DNA of 64,000 bases from Burkholderia sp. OK233. GTDB lineage: Bacteria; Pseudomonadota; Gammaproteobacteria; Burkholderiales; Burkholderiaceae. The position numbers and the translations under genes are program-made. The notes beneath the pieces were generated by a model, which ran no database searches, was not told the origin of the DNA, and saw only the letters and a program-made list of their open reading frames with translations. The stretch spans positions 3,906,001 to 3,970,000 of the forward strand of contig NZ_OCSR01000001.1 in assembly GCF_900230185.1 (NCBI RefSeq), read 5' to 3'. Below are positions 1 through 8,302 of the stretch, piece after piece; position 1 is the stretch's first letter, and each line of letters starts with the position of its first letter.

Positions 1-1923
1 TCGACCGGTCTCATCACCTTCGGCAGCCGCGTGACTTATCGCTTGCTGGTGGCGGGTTCGGATGCGTCGGTGGCGCGCTTCGCGCAATTCGCGCATGACA
101 AGGTGGACGGCGGCAAGATGCGCGGCGTCGCGCTCGAGTCGTTGCAGGACGGCCAGCCGCAAGTGCGCCAGACGCTCGACCGCGCGAGCCACTTCCTCAC
201 GCTGGTCTCGCTGCTCACCGCGTTGCTCGCGGCGGTGGCGATCGCCATGGCCGCGCATCGGTATATGCGCCGGCATCTGGACGGCTGCGCGGCGATGCGC
301 TGTCTTGGTGTCAGTCAGGCCACGCTGCGCACGCTATTCACGCTTGAGTTCGTGGGGCTGGGTTTGATCGGTGGCGCGCTCGGCGTGGCGCTCGGTTACC
401 TGGGGCACATGGCGCTGCTGACGTGGCTCGGCAGTCTGATCGACGTCGTGCTGCCGTACCCAACCGCATGGCCGGCGCTCGAAGGTATCGCAGCCGGTCT
501 CGTGTTGTTGCTCGGGTTTGCGTTGCCGCCGCTGTTGCCGCTGACGCGCGTGCCACCGGTGCGTGTACTGCGCCGCGAATGGGGTGAAGCGGGGCGCACT
601 GCCTGGGCCGCTTACGCGCTCGGCATCGTGCTGTTCGCCGCGCTCCTGATCGTCGCAGCGGGCGAGTTGAAGCTTGGCGGCATCGTCGCGGGTGGCTTCG
701 CCGGCGGACTGCTGGTGTTCGCGTGCATCGCGCGGCTGGCGTTGTGGGGCGCGTCGCGTGTCGTGCGCAGTGAGCGCGTGAATGCGGGCATCGGCTGGCG
801 CTACGCGTTGGCGTCGCTGGAGCGGCGCAGCGGCGCGAGCGCGCTGCAGATCACCGCGCTCGGCATCGGCCTGATGTGCCTGTTGCTGATTGCGATGACG
901 CGCAACGATCTTGTGGCCGGCTGGCGCAAATCGACGCCGCCCGATGCGCCCAACGAATTCATCATCGATATCCAACCCGACCAGCGCGACGCCGTCACGC
1001 AGTATCTGGGCACGCACGGCGTGCCCGGCACGGTGCTCGCGCCGATGGTGCGCGGCCGGTTGATTGCGATCAACGGCAAGCCGGTCAATCCGGATTCGTT
1101 CAAGGGCGACGATGCCAGACGTCTCGTCGACCGCGAATTCAATCTGTCGTACACGACCGAGCTGCCCGACGACAACCGCCTCTCTGCCGGCACGTGGTAT
1201 GGCGACACGAAGACGCCGCAGATTTCGATCGAACAGGGGCTCGCGAAGCTGATCAACGTGAAGCCCGGTGATACGCTGCGCTTCGACGTGACGGGTTTGC
1301 AGATCGATGCGCCGGTGACGAGTGTGCGCAAGCTCGACTGGGGCTCGTTCAAGGTCAACTTTTTCGTGCTGATGCCGCCGGCCGCCTTGCAGGATTTTCC
1401 GGCGACGTTCATCACGAGCTTCCATTTACCACCCGACAGGCAATCGACCATCGACGGATTGATCGCCGCCTATCCGAACCTCACGGCAATCGACACCGGT
1501 CCGATTCTGGCTCAGGTGCAGCGCGTGTTGCAGCAGGTGATCGGCGCGGTGCAGTTTCTGTTCGCGTTCACGCTCGCGGCCGGCGTGCTGGTGCTCTACG
1601 CGGCGCTTGCCGGCACCCGCGATGAGCGTATGCGAGAATCCGCGCTGCTGCGCGCGCTAGGGGCCTCGCATCGCCAGGTGCGCGCGGTGCAGGTCGCCGA
1701 GTTCGTGGCGGTCGGCGCGCTGGCGGGGTTGATGGCGGCGCTCGGTGCGCAGGTGATCGGCTGGCAGCTGGCGACGCGCGTGTTCGAGTTTTATCTGGCG
1801 TTCGATCCGTGGTTGTTGCCGGCGGGTATCGCGGCCGGGATTGCCTGCGCGGGCGTGGGTGGCTGGCTCAGCTTGCGGCACGTGCTGGCGCGGCCCGCGT
1901 TGCAATCGCTGCGAGACGCGTGA
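1..1923 (+). CDS. FtsX-family ABC transporter permease, 5' truncated by window edge
   Basis: The reading frame is open from base 1, so the gene begins before the window; 640 codons remain. The protein has the FtsX/MacB_PCD pattern: several membrane segments near its start, a soluble loop of roughly 200 residues (about nt 900-1500), and a final cluster of hydrophobic segments. Inside the last cluster is the stretch TRDERMRESALLRALGAS (about nt 1615-1670), typical of the cytoplasmic loop of YbbP/LolC-like permeases that contacts the ATPase. The order resembles YbbP (two FtsX units), which pairs with an ATPase of the YbbA/LolD type, expected just upstream. The substrate cannot be told from sequence; export or lipoprotein/lipid extraction are family possibilities. 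The ending RPALQSLRDA is followed by TGA. Confidence 0.88.
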   Translation, partial: STGLITFGSRVTYRLLVAGSDASVARFAQFAHDKVDGGKMRGVALESLQDGQPQVRQTLDRASHFLTLVSLLTALLAAVAIAMAAHRYMRRHLDGCAAMRCLGVSQATLRTLFTLEFVGLGLIGGALGVALGYLGHMALLTWLGSLIDVVLPYPTAWPALEGIAAGLVLLLGFALPPLLPLTRVPPVRVLRREWGEAGRTAWAAYALGIVLFAALLIVAAGELKLGGIVAGGFAGGLLVFACIARLALWGASRVVRSERVNAGIGWRYALASLERRSGASALQITALGIGLMCLLLIAMTRNDLVAGWRKSTPPDAPNEFIIDIQPDQRDAVTQYLGTHGVPGTVLAPMVRGRLIAINGKPVNPDSFKGDDARRLVDREFNLSYTTELPDDNRLSAGTWYGDTKTPQISIEQGLAKLINVKPGDTLRFDVTGLQIDAPVTSVRKLDWGSFKVNFFVLMPPAALQDFPATFITSFHLPPDRQSTIDGLIAAYPNLTAIDTGPILAQVQRVLQQVIGAVQFLFAFTLAAGVLVLYAALAGTRDERMRESALLRALGASHRQVRAVQVAEFVAVGALAGLMAALGAQVIGWQLATRVFEFYLAFDPWLLPAGIAAGIACAGVGGWLSLRHVLARPALQSLRDA

Positions 1924-1952
1924 TTTTTCTTTCCTGTTTTTTGTGATTGGGT

Positions 1953-2366
1953 ATGAGCGATCTTAACGACGAAGTGTCCGCGGCACAGCCGACGGCCTTC
2001 GAACTGGTGGGCGGTGAAGTGCGCGTGCGCGAACTGGTCGACCGGTTTTATGACTTGATGGATCTCGAAGCGGAATTCGCCGGGATTCGCGCTTTGCATC
2101 CCGAGTCGCTCGATGGCTCGCGCGACAAGTTCTTCTGGTTCTTGTGCGGATGGATGGGCGGCCCCGATCATTACATCAGCCGGTTCGGCCATCCCCGGTT
2201 GCGCGCCAGGCATATGCCGTTTCCGATCGCGTCCAGCGAGCGGGATCAATGGCTTCGCTGCATGGCGTGGGCGATGGAAGACGTTGGGCTTTCCGAGCCG
2301 TTGAGGGAGCGCTTGCTGGCGTCGTTCTTCGAGACTGCGGACTGGATGCGCAATCGCAATGGTTGA
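1953..2366 (+). CDS. Group II truncated haemoglobin (trHbO-like)
   Basis: A 137-residue globin of the 2-over-2 type. The stretch GWMGGPDHY (about residues 66-74) followed by GHPRLRARHMPF (79-90) is the trHb2 signature; H87 lines up with the proximal haem ligand of Mycobacterium tuberculosis GlbO, and W100 in the DQWLRCM motif lines up with the conserved G8 Trp. Family members bind O2 or NO and are linked to nitrosative or oxidative stress. I chose ATG 1953 over TTG 1947 because it starts MSDLND and is the stronger codon; no clear ribosome site is visible. The gene lies 29 bases after the permease and overlaps the next gene by 8 bases, so the two are probably translated together. Confidence 0.9.
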   Translation: MSDLNDEVSAAQPTAFELVGGEVRVRELVDRFYDLMDLEAEFAGIRALHPESLDGSRDKFFWFLCGWMGGPDHYISRFGHPRLRARHMPFPIASSERDQWLRCMAWAMEDVGLSEPLRERLLASFFETADWMRNRNG

Positions 2367-2964
2367 GCGGGCAGCGGGGACGGAAACGGCGCAGGCGCGC
2401 GCAGTCCTGGACTGCTGGTTCGGCGCCCCGAATACGCCCAACTTCGGCGAGGCGCGCAAGCTCTGGTTCTCCCGCGACAAGGCCTTCGACGCGATGCTGC
2501 TGGAACGCTTCGGGGCACTCATCGACGCTGCGCGCGCAGGGTCCCTCGACGGCTGGGCGGAAACACCGCCCGGCGCGTTAGCGCTGGTCATCGTGCTGGA
2601 TCAGTTTTCCCGCAATTGCCACCGCAATACGCCGCTCGCTTTCGCTGGCGATCATCAAGCGCTGCGCATCGCGCAACAGATGATCGCCAGCGGCGCCAAT
2701 CTTTTATTGCCGACCGCACATCACCGCGCGTTCGCGTATCTACCGTTCGAACACGACGAGACGCTTGCCAGCCAGCACGAATCGCTGCGCCTGTTCAAAC
2801 TGCTGAAGGCGGAGCCGGGCGGTGCGTCCTACTACTCCTCCGCGGTCAGGCACGCCAGAATCATCGAACGTTTCGGACGCTTTCCCCATCGTAATGCGCT
2901 GCTCGGGCGCCAGTCGACGGATGAAGAAACGGCTTTCCTGAAAGAGCCCGGCTCGTCGTTCTAG
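2359..2964 (+). CDS. DUF924 family protein
   Basis: A 201-residue soluble, helical protein. It matches DUF924 by its opening (VLDCWFG near residue 16), the motif LVIVLDQFSRNCHRNTP in the middle, and YLPFEHDE later; the LDQFxRN motif defines the family. DUF924 proteins resemble tetratricopeptide-type helical repeats and have no established biochemical role. The start ATG lies inside the end of the truncated haemoglobin gene (8-base overlap), which implies translational coupling and possibly a shared stress role. There is no signal peptide or membrane segment. The link to haem or NO is inference from overlap only. Confidence 0.85.
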   Translation: MVERAAGTETAQARAVLDCWFGAPNTPNFGEARKLWFSRDKAFDAMLLERFGALIDAARAGSLDGWAETPPGALALVIVLDQFSRNCHRNTPLAFAGDHQALRIAQQMIASGANLLLPTAHHRAFAYLPFEHDETLASQHESLRLFKLLKAEPGGASYYSSAVRHARIIERFGRFPHRNALLGRQSTDEETAFLKEPGSSF

Positions 2965-3014
2965 GCGTCAGGGAAACGCGCAGGCATAGGCAGGTGCAAT
3001 CTGCACGGCACGTG

Positions 3015-5012
3015 CTACTCGCCGCGCGCGGGCGTTGCCGGCGTCCGCACGAATACCCGCAACAGCTCGTCGGTGTCGCCTGGGCGCGCCCCCGACCAGA
3101 ACAGCCGCCAATCGCCTGCCGGCGTGCGCGCATTGTCACGGCGGCTCTGCTGGATCAGCCACGTGCACTCGGTCGTCGCGGTATTCGCGGTCGGTTGATG
3201 CTCGATGCCGGTGTAGTAGTACAGCATCGGCGCTTCGGATTCGCCGAGGTCCATACTGGCCATGCAATCCCCATCGTTCCACTCGATATTCATCCTGGCG
3301 CCGAGGTTTTCGAACACGGAGCGGTAGCTCTTCGCGTAGTCGAGCCACGGCAGCAGCAGCGTGCTCACCAATCCCCATGCGAGAATCGCGCCCGCACACC
3401 AACTCAGCACTCCGCGCCATTTGCCGGTGCATTTGAAGACCGGCAGGAGCCACAGCCAGCCGAGTGTCATCAGCAGCGCGGCCGCGATCAGCCCGGGCTT
3501 GACCGGCAGCACCCAGTCGAGCGGCAACCAGCGGCCGAGCCGGTGCAGCGACGCATGCGTGTTGGCCGGATCGCTCATGATCGACCAGATGATCCACGCG
3601 AGCGCGGCCGTGCTGCCGAACAGCACGCGGCTCGCCATGTCCCAGCCTGCGTGCAGACGCCGCGGCAGCATTTCAATGCCTTGCATCGCTACCATGGCGA
3701 GCGGGGCGATGAACGGCAGGATGTACAGTTCGCGCACCGTTGCCGAGCTTTGCAGTACGGCGAAACCGGCGCCCGCGAAAATCACCGGCAGGGCGACACG
3801 TGGATCGCGCCAGCGGCGCCATCCGCCGCCGGCGAGCGCGGCCAATGCAAGCGGTACGACCGGAAAGCCGACGCTCAGGACGGTGCGCAGCACGAACAGA
3901 CGGCTCTCGTTTTCAGAGCCGAGTTCCGCCACCGAAAAGCCGAAGAAGCGACCGATGTTGTTGTCCCACAGCCAGACCTTGAAGAGCGCTTCGGAGCGCA
4001 GATAGAAACAGACTGGCCAGATCAGCGCGAAGGGTGCGCAGACCAGCGCGGCGATACCGAGCGCTCCTGCAAAGCTGCGGGTGCGGCAGGCGGGATACAG
4101 CACCAGCACCGCGACGGTGGTGGCGCCGAACACGAGCGGCACGAACAGGCCCTTGGCCAGCAACGACACACCCACGCCCGCACCGAACATCGCCGCGCCG
4201 CTCAGAATTGCGTGGCGCCGGCGGCGTGCATCGCCCCGCAGCAGGCGCGCTTCGTCGCGCAGATGCACGAGGACGAGTTCGAATAGTCCGCAGAAGCCGA
4301 TCGCGGCGCCGGCCATCAGCGCGACGTCGGTCATCATGTCGTGCACGTGCTTGATGACGACGAGCGTGCTCGCGAACAACGCCAGCGTGCCAATCACGCG
4401 GATATCGAACCAGCTCGAGGCGGCCACCCCGCGGCGGGCGACGCGTGCCGTGTAGTAGACGGTCAGTCCGGCGAAGAGTGCGCTCGCGAGGCGTGCGGCA
4501 TCATGCAACGGCAGGTAGCGGCCGAACATCCACACGAGACCGGCGGCGACCCAGTCGTAGATCGGCGGCTTTTCGACGAAGGGTTGGCCGGCGTTGGTCG
4601 GCACGACCAGATCGCCGGTGTCGAGCATGTGCTGGATGATTCCGAACGTGTAGGTCTCGTCCTGCTTCCAGGGCTCGTGGCCCAAGGTGCCAGGCAGGAG
4701 CCACGCGCACAGGATCGCCAGCGCGACCAGCCACATCAACGGACGGGCTGCCGTGAGCGCGCGCAAGCGCCGGGCGCCACGCGAAGCGGGAGCCGGCGCG
4801 GTGGGCACCGTGGAACCGGCAGGGGCGGCGGGCCTTGCGGGCGCTGCGGCTTCAGCAGCGGCCGTGTGGCCGGCTGGCAAGGCCGCGCCGGATTCGGCAA
4901 GGAGTGCCGAGCCAGGGCGCGGGTCCGGCGCACCGTCGGCAGGGCCGGCCGGCTCGGGCGTCGCAACCGCGACGTTCCCCATGCGCCAGGGCGCGGATGG
5001 TTTTTCGTACAT
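3015..5012 (-). CDS. ArnT/PMT-like polyprenyl-phosphate sugar glycosyltransferase, multi-pass membrane protein
   Basis: A 665-residue protein with an Ala/Pro-rich N-terminal tail of about 90 residues and then about a dozen hydrophobic segments. After the first membrane segment it carries KQDETYTFGI, which holds the catalytic acidic pair of GT39/GT83 enzymes, and then FVEKPPIYDW, the second luminal signature of ArnT-type transferases. Such enzymes move a sugar from a polyprenyl-phosphate carrier to lipid A, protein or another lipid in the inner membrane, active site facing the periplasm. ATG 5012 (MYEKPSAPW) is preferred over an upstream in-frame codon at 5054 that would add an Arg-rich stretch. 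It converges on the DUF924 gene. The real acceptor is unknown; ArnT itself usually sits with arn genes, absent here. Confidence 0.82.
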   Translation of the reverse strand: MYEKPSAPWRMGNVAVATPEPAGPADGAPDPRPGSALLAESGAALPAGHTAAAEAAAPARPAAPAGSTVPTAPAPASRGARRLRALTAARPLMWLVALAILCAWLLPGTLGHEPWKQDETYTFGIIQHMLDTGDLVVPTNAGQPFVEKPPIYDWVAAGLVWMFGRYLPLHDAARLASALFAGLTVYYTARVARRGVAASSWFDIRVIGTLALFASTLVVIKHVHDMMTDVALMAGAAIGFCGLFELVLVHLRDEARLLRGDARRRRHAILSGAAMFGAGVGVSLLAKGLFVPLVFGATTVAVLVLYPACRTRSFAGALGIAALVCAPFALIWPVCFYLRSEALFKVWLWDNNIGRFFGFSVAELGSENESRLFVLRTVLSVGFPVVPLALAALAGGGWRRWRDPRVALPVIFAGAGFAVLQSSATVRELYILPFIAPLAMVAMQGIEMLPRRLHAGWDMASRVLFGSTAALAWIIWSIMSDPANTHASLHRLGRWLPLDWVLPVKPGLIAAALLMTLGWLWLLPVFKCTGKWRGVLSWCAGAILAWGLVSTLLLPWLDYAKSYRSVFENLGARMNIEWNDGDCMASMDLGESEAPMLYYYTGIEHQPTANTATTECTWLIQQSRRDNARTPAGDWRLFWSGARPGDTDELLRVFVRTPATPARGE

Positions 5013-5264
5013 GAGAATCTCTGGTCGCCGTACGCGGCGGCGTGGGCCGCGCACTTATGCTCTGGCTGTGCGTCGCACGCGGTTGCATGCGAACGCTGCG
5101 ATTGTAGTCCCAGTTTATTACGGTCGATTACAGAAAAAGCGCGGAATATGGCGTTTAGCCGAACGGATTGAGCCGATTCCTCGTCAAATTGACGGGAATG
5201 GGGTGTGGGGAAGGGAGAAGGCGGCCGTCCGAAGCCGCTGGCCGTGGGAACAGGAGAGCGGTAG

Positions 5265-6011
5265 TCAGCGTCCGCCGGCGACGTCGAGCAGTGCGCCCGT
5301 CACGTACGAGGCGGCGTCGCTCAGCAACCAGACGATCGACTCGGCGACTTCGTCGGCGCTGCCGGGGCGGCCGAGCGGCGTGGTCGCGCCGAGCTGGGCG
5401 GCGCGCTCGGGCTTGCCGCCGCTGGCGTGGATTTCGGTATCGATCAGACCGGGGCGCACCGCGTTCACGCGTACGCCTTGCGGGCCGAGTTCCTTGGCGA
5501 GGCCGATCGTCATGGTGTCGACGGCGCCTTTCGAGCCGGCATAGTCGACGTATTCGTTCGGCGAACCCAAACGCGAGGCCGCCGAGGAGATGTTCACGAT
5601 CACACCACCCGCGCCGCCGCGGGTTGTCGACATCCGGCGCGCGGCTTCGCGTGCGCACAGATACGCGCCGAGCACATTGACGTCGAACATGCGCTTCAGG
5701 CGCGCGAGGTCCATATCCGCGAGCTGGCTCGAGGGCGCGACGATCCCGGCATTGTTGACGAGCGCATCGAGCCGGCCGAATTTTTGCTGGAGCGCGTCGA
5801 ACATCGCGATCACATCGGCTTCACTGGCGACGTCGCCGGCAATCGGCAGTGCCTGGCCGCCGGCGCGTTCCACTTCAGCAACGGTGTCCTGCGCGGCCGC
5901 GAGGTTCCGCGCGTAGTTCACGCCGACCGACCAGCCGCGCGCGCCCAGCAAACGCGCGGTCGCGCGGCCAATGCCGCGGCTGCCACCGGTGATCAGAACG
6001 GTTTTCGTCAT
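5265..6011 (-). CDS. SDR family NAD(P)-dependent oxidoreductase
   Basis: A 248-residue classical short-chain dehydrogenase, full length for the family. It has the cofactor motif GGSRGIG at residues 9-15, the NNAG motif at 86-89, the catalytic Ser in ISSAAS (142-143), and Tyr157/Lys161 in YAGSK. The PG motif after the active site (RPGLIDTEI) is also present. Members reduce or oxidise carbonyl/hydroxyl groups of small metabolites; this one looks like the FabG/YgfF group, but the substrate is not predictable. It stands in a minus-strand row with the LOG and TetR genes, separated from LOG by 96 bases, so co-transcription is possible but not shown. Confidence 0.9.
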   Translation of the reverse strand: MTKTVLITGGSRGIGRATARLLGARGWSVGVNYARNLAAAQDTVAEVERAGGQALPIAGDVASEADVIAMFDALQQKFGRLDALVNNAGIVAPSSQLADMDLARLKRMFDVNVLGAYLCAREAARRMSTTRGGAGGVIVNISSAASRLGSPNEYVDYAGSKGAVDTMTIGLAKELGPQGVRVNAVRPGLIDTEIHASGGKPERAAQLGATTPLGRPGSADEVAESIVWLLSDAASYVTGALLDVAGGR

Positions 6012-6107
6012 TGCAACCTCATCGTTCGGGCGGGGGGCCGCGGGAGCGTTCGGCGGGTGTTCGTTCAGACAGTCGAAGAAACGCGGCAGGCGGCGATCAA
6101 ACTACGA

Positions 6108-6692
6108 TCAAACCGCGTCGCGTTTGACGGCCCATTTGTCGCTGGCAGGCGGCTTGTAGCGTTGCAGCCTGTCGATCAGCGCGACCGGATCGGCATCCCT
6201 TTGCAGGATGTCGAAATAGGTCTGCCGCATGAAACCTTCGTCTACCGTGTGCTTGAGGAGCGCGATCAGCGGATCGTAGAAACCGTCGATATTCAGCAGT
6301 GCCACCGGCTTCTGGTGATAGCCGAGTTGCGCCCACGTATAGACCTCGAATAGTTCTTCGAGCGTACCCACGCCGCCGGGCATCGCGACGAACGCGTCGG
6401 ACAGGTCGGCCATCATCTTCTTGCGATGATGCATATCGGGCACCACATGCAGCTCGGTCAGCCCGTTATGGCCGACTTCCTTGTTGACCAGCAACTCCGG
6501 AATCACGCCGATTGCGCGGCCGCCTTCGGCCATCACCGTATCGGCGATCACGCCCATCAGGCCGACCTTGCCGCCGCCATAGACCAGCGCGAGATCGGCC
6601 TGCACCAGCGCGCGGCCGAAAGCGCGCGCGGCTTCGGCGTACAACGGTCTGGCTCCGTCGGAGGAGCCGCAATACACACACACCGACTTCAT
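6108..6692 (-). CDS. LOG family protein (cytokinin riboside 5'-monophosphate phosphoribohydrolase type)
   Basis: A 194-residue protein with the complete Lysine decarboxylase/LOG signature: PGGVGTLEE at residues 105-113 and the MHHRKKMM stretch around 87-94 holding the catalytic Arg. Family enzymes hydrolyse nucleoside 5'-monophosphates to base plus ribose 5-phosphate; plant LOG makes active cytokinin this way, and bacterial homologues such as YgdH/PpnN act on purine nucleotides. ATG 6692 (MKSVCVYCGSS) is favoured over the TTG at 6698. The start overlaps the end of the upstream TetR gene by a few bases on a frame shift (6695 versus 6692, two bases apart), so the pair is tightly spaced and likely co-transcribed. 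Confidence 0.9.
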   Translation of the reverse strand: MKSVCVYCGSSDGARPLYAEAARAFGRALVQADLALVYGGGKVGLMGVIADTVMAEGGRAIGVIPELLVNKEVGHNGLTELHVVPDMHHRKKMMADLSDAFVAMPGGVGTLEELFEVYTWAQLGYHQKPVALLNIDGFYDPLIALLKHTVDEGFMRQTYFDILQRDADPVALIDRLQRYKPPASDKWAVKRDAV

Positions 6693-6694
6693 AC

Positions 6695-7420
6695 TCAAAC
6701 GTCCTTCGGTTCGTTGCGGGGCGCGGCGCCTTCCTTAGGCGGCAGGTAGTCGTAGAACTCGCGTTTGGGCAGCTTGCCTGAGACGAGGTCGTCGAAAATC
6801 TGCCGCGAGCGGCCGCGCAGATAAGGCGCCATCAGCGAGACGATCTGCACGCTCACCTGATGCAGTTCCGCGCGAATCGTTTCCTGCTCGTTGTACTTGC
6901 GCGGGTTCATCACGAACTGATACGACAGCCAGTACGTTGCGATCACGCCAATGTTGGTCGCGATCACTTGCAGTTCTTCGGGCGTAGCGACCATTTCGCC
7001 GTCGGCCACGAGTTGCTCGCAGAACTGGCTTGCAAAGCGCACCTTGTGGCTGATGATTTGCTTGAAGTGTGTCTCGAGCGTGCGGTTGCGCGCCAGCAGA
7101 TCGTTCAGGTCGCGATACAGGAAACGATAGCGCCAGGTGAAATCGACCATGTACTGCAGGTACGACCACATCTCGTCGATCGTCGCGCGGTGATCGTCGG
7201 GAAAGCGCAGACGCTTTTCGATCTCCTGCTCGAACTGGCTGAAGATGCTGTTGATGATGTCGTCTTTGTTGCGGAAGTGGTAGTACAGGTTGCCTGGACT
7301 GATTTCCATTTCCTCGGCGATCGTCGTCGTCGTGACGTTCGGCTCGCCGATCTCGTTGAACAGCTTCAACGATAGCTCGAGTATCCGTTCGCGGGTGCGG
7401 CGGGGAGGTTTGGCTTCCAT
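6695..7420 (-). CDS. TetR family transcriptional regulator
   Basis: A 241-residue repressor-like protein. The N-terminal TetR helix-turn-helix spans about residues 10-57: RERILELSLKLFNEIG, then TTTTIAEEMEIS as the HTH and GNLYYHFRNKDDI as the classic closing motif. The C-terminal ligand domain is of the larger type (about 180 residues) with aromatic-rich segments; the inducer is not recognisable. It precedes LOG by two bases, so it may control its own small operon. The upstream gap 7421-7651 contains paired TTGGTAT/ATACCAA sites that could be operator halves (listed separately). Confidence 0.9.
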   Translation of the reverse strand: MEAKPPRRTRERILELSLKLFNEIGEPNVTTTTIAEEMEISPGNLYYHFRNKDDIINSIFSQFEQEIEKRLRFPDDHRATIDEMWSYLQYMVDFTWRYRFLYRDLNDLLARNRTLETHFKQIISHKVRFASQFCEQLVADGEMVATPEELQVIATNIGVIATYWLSYQFVMNPRKYNEQETIRAELHQVSVQIVSLMAPYLRGRSRQIFDDLVSGKLPKREFYDYLPPKEGAAPRNEPKDV

Positions 7421-7493
7421 GTCGTCCGGCCCTGGTTACGCCGGGCTGGGCGCGTGGCGGCTTGCCGCTCTAGCGTGATCCACCCGGACGCGG

Positions 7494-7570
7494 TTGGTAT
7501 TTTGATTGAGCGCCTCAGCGGTTTCCCGTGAGGCTGTCGGACGATTATAAACCGACCGTTCTTATACCAA
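7494..7570. promoter_or_regulatory. Spaced dyad and hairpin upstream of the TetR gene
   Basis: The heptamer TTGGTAT at 7494-7500 is repeated as its exact reverse complement ATACCAA at 7564-7570. Between them a short stem-loop pairs GCCTCA (7512-7517) with TGAGGC (7529-7534). The elements lie 70-150 bases before the TetR start, where an autoregulator would bind. The 63-base distance is too long for one TetR dimer, so chance or DNA looping remain open. Confidence 0.25.
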
Positions 7571-7651
7571 ACTGATACTCAGGGTTTTCATTCTTTGGGA
7601 CGCCGGGAAAGGGCGTCAGGCGGTGCTTCGGGGTGAATTCCATAGCCACGC

Positions 7652-8302
7652 TCAGAGCCACGCTTTGACCCAATGCACGACGAGCGGCCCGACGATCAGT
7701 CCCCACGTCATCACGCACATGCCGAGCGCGACCATGACCGCCGCGCTGCCGAGGTCCTTGGCGCGGCGCGACAACTCGTGGCGCTCGAGCGAAATCCGGT
7801 CGATGGCCGCCTCGACGCTCGAATTCAGCAATTCGACGATCAGCACCAGCAGTACCGAGCCGAGCAGCAACACGCGCGACACGGGATCGACCGGCACCAG
7901 CACGCCGCACGGAATCAGAATCGCGGCGAGCGTGAGTTCCTGGCGAAACGCGCTTTCCTCGCGGATCGCCACGCGAAACCCGGCCAGCGAATTTTTCATC
8001 GCGTGCCACGCGCGGGTCAAGCCGCGATTGCCCTTGTACGGATTGAAGGGGAGCGGTGCGAATGGATCGTCGGGGCTAAGCGGTTCGTTGTGCGGCTCGC
8101 TCCCGGGATTCGCGAGGCTCGCGCCGTTCATGCCGTGAAAACCATTCGCGTGATCGACATGATTCGGCGTGCCGTGCTCGCTCACGTCGTCGAATGGTTC
8201 GATGCCGGCGGCCTCGGTGTCGACGGCGCGCAACGCGCCTTTCGACGCGTGTGCCGCGGTGGAGTTTCGGGTTCGCATAAACGGCTCGGCGCGTCGCTTC
8301 AC
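7652..8302 (-). CDS. dgkA: Diacylglycerol kinase (prokaryotic DgkA type)
   Basis: A 216-residue protein whose last 120 residues form the trimeric DgkA fold: RAWHAMKNSLAGFRVAIREESAFRQE on the cytoplasmic face, then three membrane segments with VELLNSSVEAAID (the active-site Glu/Asn motif) in the middle one. DgkA phosphorylates diacylglycerol (or a related lipid alcohol) to phosphatidic acid in the inner membrane. The N-terminal 90 residues are polar and of low conservation value, unusual for a family of about 120-140 residues. GTG 8302 overlaps the upstream glycosyltransferase stop by 4 bases; ATG 8278 is the alternative start. In this operon it would return diacylglycerol released by the first gene product to the phospholipid pool. 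Confidence 0.88.
   Translation of the reverse strand: MKRRAEPFMRTRNSTAAHASKGALRAVDTEAAGIEPFDDVSEHGTPNHVDHANGFHGMNGASLANPGSEPHNEPLSPDDPFAPLPFNPYKGNRGLTRAWHAMKNSLAGFRVAIREESAFRQELTLAAILIPCGVLVPVDPVSRVLLLGSVLLVLIVELLNSSVEAAIDRISLERHELSRRAKDLGSAAVMVALGMCVMTWGLIVGPLVVHWVKAWL

Noticed and set aside
2994..4286. A 430-codon plus-strand frame opposite the ArnT-like gene.
   Set aside because: Gln/Arg/His-rich without domains; the minus-strand protein has membrane segments and catalytic motifs.
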